Under the pieces are notes generated by a model, which was not told the origin of the DNA, did not search any database, and worked only from the letters and a program-made list of their open reading frames with translations. From NCBI GenBank assembly GCA_017860555.1, contig JAGDMJ010000207.1, positions 1 through 6,401 on the forward strand: DNA of 6,401 nucleotides. The letters run 5' to 3'. Shown piece by piece: positions 6,249 through 6,401 of this stretch. The DNA comes from Bacteroidota bacterium (GTDB lineage: Bacteria > Bacteroidota > Ignavibacteria > UBA10030 > UBA6906). A program made the translations under genes and the position numbers. Position 1 is the first letter of the stretch. Every line of letters starts with the position of its first letter.

Positions 6249-6401
6249 ATGAGCATCATCGCAACGATCTTCATCGGGCTGGTCGTGGGAATCGTGGCCA
6301 AGCTCATGATGCCAGGAAGAGATCCAGGAGGGTTCATCATTACCACATTGCTTGGCATCGTCGGGGCGGTTGTGGCAACATATCTGGGACGGGCGCTCGG
6401 T
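6249..6401 (+). CDS. GlsB/YeaQ/YmgE-type transglycosylase-associated membrane protein, partial (3' end beyond window)
   Basis: The first 51 residues of a small integral inner-membrane protein; the family is usually about 80-90 residues, so roughly the last third is cut off by the window edge. The first hydrophobic segment covers about residues 3-17. It is followed by the family's short loop KLMMPGRDPGG (18-28), and a second Gly-rich segment begins at 29 (FIITTLLGIVGAVVATYLG). This PGxDPGG loop between two glycine-rich helices is characteristic of the transglycosylase-associated protein family (GlsB/YeaQ/YmgE). Members are linked to general stress, acid or envelope stress, but no enzymatic activity is established and the name is historical. 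The start is fixed by the AAGGAGGT five bases upstream. The gene follows the YtxH-domain gene with a 12-base gap. Confidence 0.9.
   Translation, partial: MSIIATIFIGLVVGIVAKLMMPGRDPGGFIITTLLGIVGAVVATYLGRALG

Overview
The window looks like chromosomal DNA from a Gram-negative bacterium with fairly high GC. All five supported genes lie on the + strand. The APDKGS-type YtxH protein and the GlsB/YeaQ-type membrane protein would suit an environmental member of the Bacteroidota/Ignavibacteria (FCB) group, but that placement is a weak inference: there is no rRNA or marker gene to test it.

Positions 1-5331 hold a compact three-gene carbohydrate module. First is an exported (alpha/alpha)6-barrel glycoside hydrolase of unassigned family (103-2622, TTG start). 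It is followed after 27 bases by a XylE-like proton/sugar symporter of the MFS sugar porter family (2650-4059), and after 15 more bases by a uroporphyrinogen-decarboxylase-fold protein resembling the MtaA/CmuA methyltransferases (4075-5331). The spacing suggests one transcript. The simplest reading is that the hydrolase releases a sugar outside the cytoplasm, the symporter imports it, and the URO-D-like protein does an undefined cytoplasmic step. That step could be a methyl transfer, but no corrinoid protein is encoded here.

Positions 5332-5930 are about 600 bases without a convincing gene. The stretch holds several inverted repeats: a 10-bp repeat with a pseudoknot-like companion stem, a GC-rich hairpin, and a set of mutually exclusive GGCAT/ATGCC pairings just upstream of the next gene. 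A short cysteine-rich reading frame on the - strand (5243-5527) is an unproven candidate.

Positions 5931-6401 hold a separate small envelope/stress pair: a YtxH-domain protein (5931-6236) and the start of a GlsB/YeaQ/YmgE-type transglycosylase-associated membrane protein (6249 to the window edge). They are coupled by a very strong Shine-Dalgarno sequence that overlaps the ytxH-type stop codon.

No tRNA, rRNA, CRISPR array, insertion sequence or integrase was seen. The most interesting points are the altered sugar-site residues of the symporter, the Cys-to-His change at the presumed third zinc ligand of the URO-D-like protein, the unassigned hydrolase, and the structured non-coding block.
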